Below, in pieces: positions 60,047 to 64,000 of a DNA stretch of 64,000 nucleotides. A program made the position numbers and the translations under genes. Location: the NCBI RefSeq assembly GCF_026013525.1, contig NZ_JAPDRA010000002.1, positions 310,001 to 374,000 of the forward strand, in the 5' to 3' direction. Position 1 is the stretch's first letter; the number at the start of each line of letters is the position of its first letter. The notes under the pieces were generated by a model that was not told the origin of the DNA, made no database searches, and was given only the letters and a program-made list of their open reading frames with translations. The stretch comes from Sphingomonas canadensis. GTDB lineage: Bacteria > Pseudomonadota > Alphaproteobacteria > Sphingomonadales > Sphingomonadaceae.

Positions 60047-62545
60047 TCAGAGCGCGACGACGCCGCCATCATTCTTGGTGATGATCGCGATCGCCGAGCG
60101 CGGGCGCACGGTGGCGCCGGCGCTGCCGCTCGCCTGGCTGGCCGGCCAGTGGCTGGAGGGCGCGGCCGGCGTGCCGTTCTCGCCCGGATGCTGGATGCCG
60201 ACGAACAGCGTGCGGCCGTCCGGCGTGGTATCGACGCCGGTGATCTCGCACTCGACCGGGCCGACCAGGAAGCGCTTCAGCGTCGCCGCGGTGGCGGGGG
60301 CGCCGACGCGGGTCGCCTGGGTGGCGGTGGCGCCGCCCGATCCGGTGTTGGTGATCGTGCGCGCGCCGCCGTCGCCGACGGTGCCCGGCATCGCCGCCAG
60401 CATCATGCAGTTGGTGACGTCCGTGTAGGCGCCGTCGTCGGTCTGGATCCACAGGACCGGCTTCACGAGGCCCGATGCGTTCTGGGGACGGCCGAACCAC
60501 AGGCCGTCCGGGCTGGAGAAGTCGTTGTCCGCGGTCAGGCCGGAGATGTTGATGTTGGCCGGATCCAGATCGGAACCCGCGCCGAACAGATAGATGTCCC
60601 AGGTGAAGCCGGTGGCGGCGGGATCGTCGCCGGTCTCGCGCAGGCGGATGATGTGGCCGTTCGGGTTGCCGAACTGGTTGGTCGCGCCCTTCGGGTCGTT
60701 ATAGTGGCGCGGGTTGGCCGCATCGGTGCCGTTCAGCGGACGGACGCTGGCGTTGTTGTTGGTCAGCGTCAGATAGACCTCGCCGTTCACCGGGTTGACG
60801 GCGGTCCATTCCGGACGGTCCATCTTGGTGGCGCCCAGCGCATCGCCCGCCAGGCGCGCGTTGGCCAGGATGTCGGCCTGGTCCTGGAAGACATAGACCG
60901 GATCGGCGCCCACCGCGGGGCGATCCGGCACCGATCCGAACACCAGCGGCAGCCAGTTGCCGGTGCCGTCGGCATTGAACTTCGCGACGTAAAGCGTTCC
61001 GGCATCCAGATATTTGTCGCCGATCGCGATGCGGTTCGCGGCCTGGGCGTCGGCATCGCTCCAGGCAACGTTCGAGACGAACTTGTAGAGATATTCGCCG
61101 CGCGCGTCGTCGCCGAGATAGACGGCCAGCTTCTTGCCGGCGATCGTCTTGCTCAGCCATGCGCCTTCATGGCCCATGCGGCCGAGCGCGGTGCGCTTGC
61201 GCGGGGCGATCGTGCGGTCATAGGGGTCGATCTCGACCACCCAGCCGAACTGGTTGGCTTCGTAGCGATAGTCGCCCGTGCCGTCGGCCGGCTTGGTGGT
61301 GTCCACGGTCAGGTCGAAGCGGCGGAAGCTGGTGTTCGCCGGATCGGCGGGGACGACGGTGGCCCAGCCATAGCTGCCCGCGGCTCCCTGAGAGATGCCA
61401 TAGCGGTTGAGCTGGGTGACCTCGCGCGCGGTGCGGTTGGCATTGTCGCCGGCGCCGCGCTTGAAATAGCCCGCCCAATTCTCTTCGCAGGTCAGGTTGG
61501 TGCCCCAGCCGGTGTGGCCATTGGCGCAGTTGTTCAGCGTGCCGCGGCCCGCGGTGCCGTTGGTCGAATAGGCGGTCTTGAGCAGTGCGCTGCCCGCGGC
61601 CGGGCCGGAGAAGGTGGCCGGCGTGTTCGGCGTCACGCGGCGGTTGAAGCTGCTGTTCTGCACATAGGACCAGGAGCGGTTCGCGCCCTCGACATATTCG
61701 ACGACGCTGACGCCGTGGCACTCGATCTCCTTGATCGCCTCCGCCTCGGGACGGATGCCGCCCGGCGCGGTGGGGCCTGCAGGGTGCAGGTACTGCTGGT
61801 TGATGTTCTCATGGTTCTGCACGATCAGCCCGCGGAACGAGCTGTTGTCGTCGCGGCCGCCGGCGGTGTTGAGGCCGTACCAGTAGAGCGCGTCGCCATG
61901 ATCGCCGATGCGCTGCGCGTAGTTGCCGTCGGTGCCGTCGTTGGCGAAGGCAGCCACGCCGGTCGCGATCGGATCGCCCAGGCGCGCGCCGATCTGGACC
62001 TTGTAGCCGGCCGGAACGGTGACCACGTCGAGCTTGTTCTTGGCGACCGCGGTGAAGCCGAGCGCCGCCGGCTGGATCGTGACCGTGGTGTCGACGGTCA
62101 CGACGTTCCCCGAATCGTCGGTTACCGAGGTGCGGAACACCAGCGGGGTGGCGGCGGAAACGGCCGGGGCGATGAAGTTGCACTCCGCGGTGCCCGCGTT
62201 GACCAGCGTGACCGCCGGGCCTGAGAGCTGCGAATAGCTGTAGCCGGTGATCGTGCCGTTGTCATAGGCGGTTGCGGTGAGCGTCACCACGTTGCCGGCG
62301 CGCGCGGTTCCTGCCTGGCCGACCGACATCGCAGGGGCCGGATCGGCCGGCAGCGCGCTGTTGTCGCACCCGGCGAGCATGGATCCGCCGAACACCGCCG
62401 CGGCGGTGGCAACCGCGCCGCTGCGCAGCGTCTGACGGCGCGAATAGCGCTGGGCGACCAGATCGTTGAGGGTCGGGCCTGCGGTGAGGTTGGTATCGAC
62501 GTCGCCGTCGGTGTAGCCGAACTGGATATCGCTGGAATTGCTCAT
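60047..62545 (-). CDS. phoX: PhoX-family alkaline phosphatase, Tat-exported
   Basis: 832 residues. The N-terminus has a twin-arginine motif (YSRRQTLRSG, about 34-43) preceded by a long n-region, and a lipobox-like SMLAGC near residue 60. Residues about 75-160 form an inserted Ig/PKD-like domain. The rest is the DUF839/PhoX propeller: LIVQNHENINQQYL, NCANGHTGWGTNLTCEENWAGYF, GRMGHEGAWL, DGLWFGRPQN, CEITGVDTTPDGRTLFVGIQHPGENG. PhoX enzymes are Ca/Fe-dependent phosphomonoesterases induced by phosphate limitation. Start ATG 62545. Divergent from type II secretion-like genes. Confidence 0.9.
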   Translation of the reverse strand: MSNSSDIQFGYTDGDVDTNLTAGPTLNDLVAQRYSRRQTLRSGAVATAAAVFGGSMLAGCDNSALPADPAPAMSVGQAGTARAGNVVTLTATAYDNGTITGYSYSQLSGPAVTLVNAGTAECNFIAPAVSAATPLVFRTSVTDDSGNVVTVDTTVTIQPAALGFTAVAKNKLDVVTVPAGYKVQIGARLGDPIATGVAAFANDGTDGNYAQRIGDHGDALYWYGLNTAGGRDDNSSFRGLIVQNHENINQQYLHPAGPTAPGGIRPEAEAIKEIECHGVSVVEYVEGANRSWSYVQNSSFNRRVTPNTPATFSGPAAGSALLKTAYSTNGTAGRGTLNNCANGHTGWGTNLTCEENWAGYFKRGAGDNANRTAREVTQLNRYGISQGAAGSYGWATVVPADPANTSFRRFDLTVDTTKPADGTGDYRYEANQFGWVVEIDPYDRTIAPRKRTALGRMGHEGAWLSKTIAGKKLAVYLGDDARGEYLYKFVSNVAWSDADAQAANRIAIGDKYLDAGTLYVAKFNADGTGNWLPLVFGSVPDRPAVGADPVYVFQDQADILANARLAGDALGATKMDRPEWTAVNPVNGEVYLTLTNNNASVRPLNGTDAANPRHYNDPKGATNQFGNPNGHIIRLRETGDDPAATGFTWDIYLFGAGSDLDPANINISGLTADNDFSSPDGLWFGRPQNASGLVKPVLWIQTDDGAYTDVTNCMMLAAMPGTVGDGGARTITNTGSGGATATQATRVGAPATAATLKRFLVGPVECEITGVDTTPDGRTLFVGIQHPGENGTPAAPSSHWPASQASGSAGATVRPRSAIAIITKNDGGVVAL

Positions 62546-62741
62546 CGGGTTCCCCTGTCAATCGAATCGAAGCCGCCGCGCGAACGCCGCGCCCGGACGC
62601 GCTCTCCGTGGGAGGGGGGGGTGACTTGCTGATGCGATTCCTGTTTCGCGACGGAGACTGTTTCGCGGCAGTTTGATGAGCGGGACGCCAAAGGACGCGC
62701 GGCTTTGCCTAGCGGCCCGCCGCGCGCTAGGGGGCGCGGCG

Positions 62742-63278
62742 ATGGATGCGCCCCCGAACGATTCCCCCAGCCACAGCCTTGCCGGCCGGATCGCCGCCGC
62801 GGCACGGGCGATGCTGGCCCACGGCGAGGCCGCACCGCCGCCCGGCAGGCGCGACTGGATCGTGGCGGGCGCGCTCGCAGCACTGATCGCCGCGGGGCCG
62901 CTGGTAACGATCGCGGGCGCCAAGCTGATGGCTGGGGCCGCGCGTGCGGATGCCCGGCGGATGACGGAGGCGGCGGCGCCCCGTATCGCCGCGCGCGATG
63001 CGGCGGCGCGCGACCGGCGGGTGCTGGCCGCGCTCGTCCGCCGTGCGGGGGCCGGCGCCACGCTGGAGGCGCTGGCCAAGGCGCTGCCGCCGGAGGCGCG
63101 GGTCCAGTTCATCGCGCGCGGCGCGGACGGCCGGATCGAGGCCGATGTCGCCGCGCCCGATCCGGATGCGCTGCGGGCCGCGATCCGTGCTGAGCCGCTG
63201 CTCGCCGGGCTGCGCGATGCGGGCCAGCGCCAGGCCGATACGATGATGATCGTCTCGCTGAAGGAGCTGGCGCAATGA
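62742..63278 (+). CDS. Type II secretion/pilus-assembly inner-membrane protein (GspL C-terminal/PilN-like)
   Basis: 178 residues. A short cytoplasmic N-terminus, one transmembrane helix (about 43-63, WIVAGALAALIAAGPLVTIAGAKL), then a periplasmic coiled and ferredoxin-like part (LEALAKALPPEARVQFIARGADGRIEADVAAPDPDAL) as in GspL C-terminal/PilN domains. ATG 62742 is chosen for GGGGGC upstream; an in-frame ATG at 62676 is possible. Four-base overlap with the next gene. Identification rests on architecture and the neighbouring genes. Confidence 0.65.
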   Translation: MDAPPNDSPSHSLAGRIAAAARAMLAHGEAAPPPGRRDWIVAGALAALIAAGPLVTIAGAKLMAGAARADARRMTEAAAPRIAARDAAARDRRVLAALVRRAGAGATLEALAKALPPEARVQFIARGADGRIEADVAAPDPDALRAAIRAEPLLAGLRDAGQRQADTMMIVSLKELAQ

Positions 63279-63721
63279 AGGTGCCGCCGCTGGCCGTGGG
63301 GGCGGGCGCGGGCCTGCTGCTCGCGCTGCTGCTCGCGCCCGCCACGGGCGGCGCGCTGGGCGATCTTTCGCGCGCACGGGCCGATCGGGCCAAGGCTGCG
63401 GCGGACGCGGCCGTTCCCGCGGGTCCGCAGCCTGCTCTGGTGGCGCCCGGCCTGGTGACCGGTGAGGCGGCGGCGCTGGTGGCGCGGGTGCGCGCGCGGG
63501 CCAAGGACGGCGGCGTGCTGGTGGAGGAAGCGGCGGAACTGCCGGTTCAGGGGGCGCTCGCCCGCGTCCGGTTGCGGCTTTCCGGGCCGGAGAAGGCGGT
63601 GCTGGCGCTCGCCGATTCGCTGGAGCGCGAGCCGCCGCTGGTGCGGCTGGCCGCATGGCGGATCGATCCGATCGAGGGCGGATTGCGGCTGACGGCCGAG
63701 GCCGTGGCGGTGCGGCAATGA
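63275..63721 (+). CDS. Type II secretion GspM/PilO-like protein
   Basis: 148 residues. One N-terminal transmembrane helix (about 6-26), an Ala/Arg coiled region, then a small alpha/beta domain (VRLRLSGPEKAVLALADSLEREPPLVRLAAWRIDPIEGGLRLTAEAVAV) typical of GspM/PilO periplasmic domains. It overlaps both neighbours by four bases (ATGA), as secretion-assembly operons often do. Family call by layout, not by a unique motif. Confidence 0.65.
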   Translation: MKVPPLAVGAGAGLLLALLLAPATGGALGDLSRARADRAKAAADAAVPAGPQPALVAPGLVTGEAAALVARVRARAKDGGVLVEEAAELPVQGALARVRLRLSGPEKAVLALADSLEREPPLVRLAAWRIDPIEGGLRLTAEAVAVRQ

Positions 63722-64000
63722 TCACGCGGCGCGAGATGGCGGCGCTGGGCGCGGCGGGGCTGGCGGCGGTGGCGATGCCGGTGCTGTTGCTGCTCCCCGG
63801 CGCGGGCGGAGCGCCCGCAAAGGCGCCCGCGGCCCCCGCCGGGCCGTTGACGGTCACCGCCGGGCCGGAACTTGCGTTGGTCTATCAGCGCCCGCTGTTC
63901 GCCGGAGCGCCTGCGGGCGAGGGCGCGGCCGGCGAGGCGCCCGCCGATGCTCCGGCGCTGGTGGGCATTGCCGGGCGGCTGGATCAGGACGCGGTGGCGA
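63718..64000 (+). CDS. Type II secretion GspC/GspN-like protein (partial, runs off window)
   Basis: The first 94 residues are visible. N-terminal helix (MAALGAAGLAAVAMPVLLLL), an Ala/Pro linker, then LALVYQRPLFAG and ALVGIAGRLDQDAVA, reminiscent of the RPLF...LxG homology region of GspC/GspN-type proteins. The end lies beyond the window. It overlaps the preceding gene by four bases. Confidence 0.55.
   Translation, partial: MITRREMAALGAAGLAAVAMPVLLLLPGAGGAPAKAPAAPAGPLTVTAGPELALVYQRPLFAGAPAGEGAAGEAPADAPALVGIAGRLDQDAVA

Noticed and set aside
1-64000. tRNA, rRNA, riboswitch, CRISPR, prophage or insertion sequence
   Set aside because: I read for tRNA T-loop motifs, transposase domains, direct-repeat arrays and terminal repeats and found none that I could support; a covariance-model search would be needed to exclude small RNAs.

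Overview
The window looks like chromosome of a sphingomonad (Alphaproteobacteria, Sphingomonadales). The evidence is high GC content with strongly GC-ending codons, the ffh-rpsP-rimM-trmD-rplS housekeeping block, a LigW-type 5-carboxyvanillate decarboxylase almost collinear with the Sphingobium/Novosphingobium enzyme, a long TonB-dependent receptor of the Xanthomonas/Caulobacter type flanked by tryptophan-halogenase-like genes, and Caulobacter-like xylose (Weimberg) genes. I saw no tRNA, rRNA, CRISPR array, IS element or phage gene.

Layout. 0.2-8.0 kb: ffh, rpsP, rimM, then an unusual insertion (serine hydrolase, a GRDP-like/TIGR04222-like membrane pair, a small membrane protein and a VapBC module) before trmD and rplS, closed by a strong terminator. 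8-12 kb: a small exported protein, then an aldehyde dehydrogenase, LigW and a MarR regulator (lignin-type aromatic catabolism). 12-18.3 kb: ECF sigma factor with NrsF anti-sigma, a MurF-Alr fusion, an ArsR regulator, PfkB and a COG2187/COG0645-type kinase.

18.4-45.6 kb is a glucuronoxylan/hemicellulose utilisation locus: GH10 xylanase, ManD, GH67 alpha-glucuronidase, cupin-like and DUF6445-like proteins, TonB-dependent receptor, four tandem tryptophan-halogenase paralogues (one lacking all the catalytic landmarks), GH43, GH9, GH3, a LacI regulator, an MFS sugar porter and a pentonate dehydratase. 49.9-52.8 kb carries xylC, xylB and xylX. Together these give xylose to xylonate to 2-keto-3-deoxyxylonate to 2-oxoglutarate semialdehyde; the final dehydrogenase (XylA) is not near them. 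Six copies of a palindromic operator centred on TAGCGCTA stand before these transcription units and define a probable LacI regulon.

45.7-49.7 kb: an ArsR/AHSA1 pair, an HI0933-type flavoprotein, and a compact metal-response locus. The last comprises a MerR regulator, a mer-type promoter, a 39-residue 12-cysteine metallothionein-like peptide and a glutaredoxin-MauE fusion. 52.9-56.5 kb: a thymidylate kinase, an orphan small protein and a FixLJ-like two-component system whose kinase ATPase region has anomalously AT-rich codons. 56.7-64 kb: two tandem amidohydrolases (the second without its metal-binding HxH), a small lipoprotein, a Tat-exported PhoX-family phosphatase that also has a lipobox, and the start of a divergent type II secretion-like operon that runs off the window.
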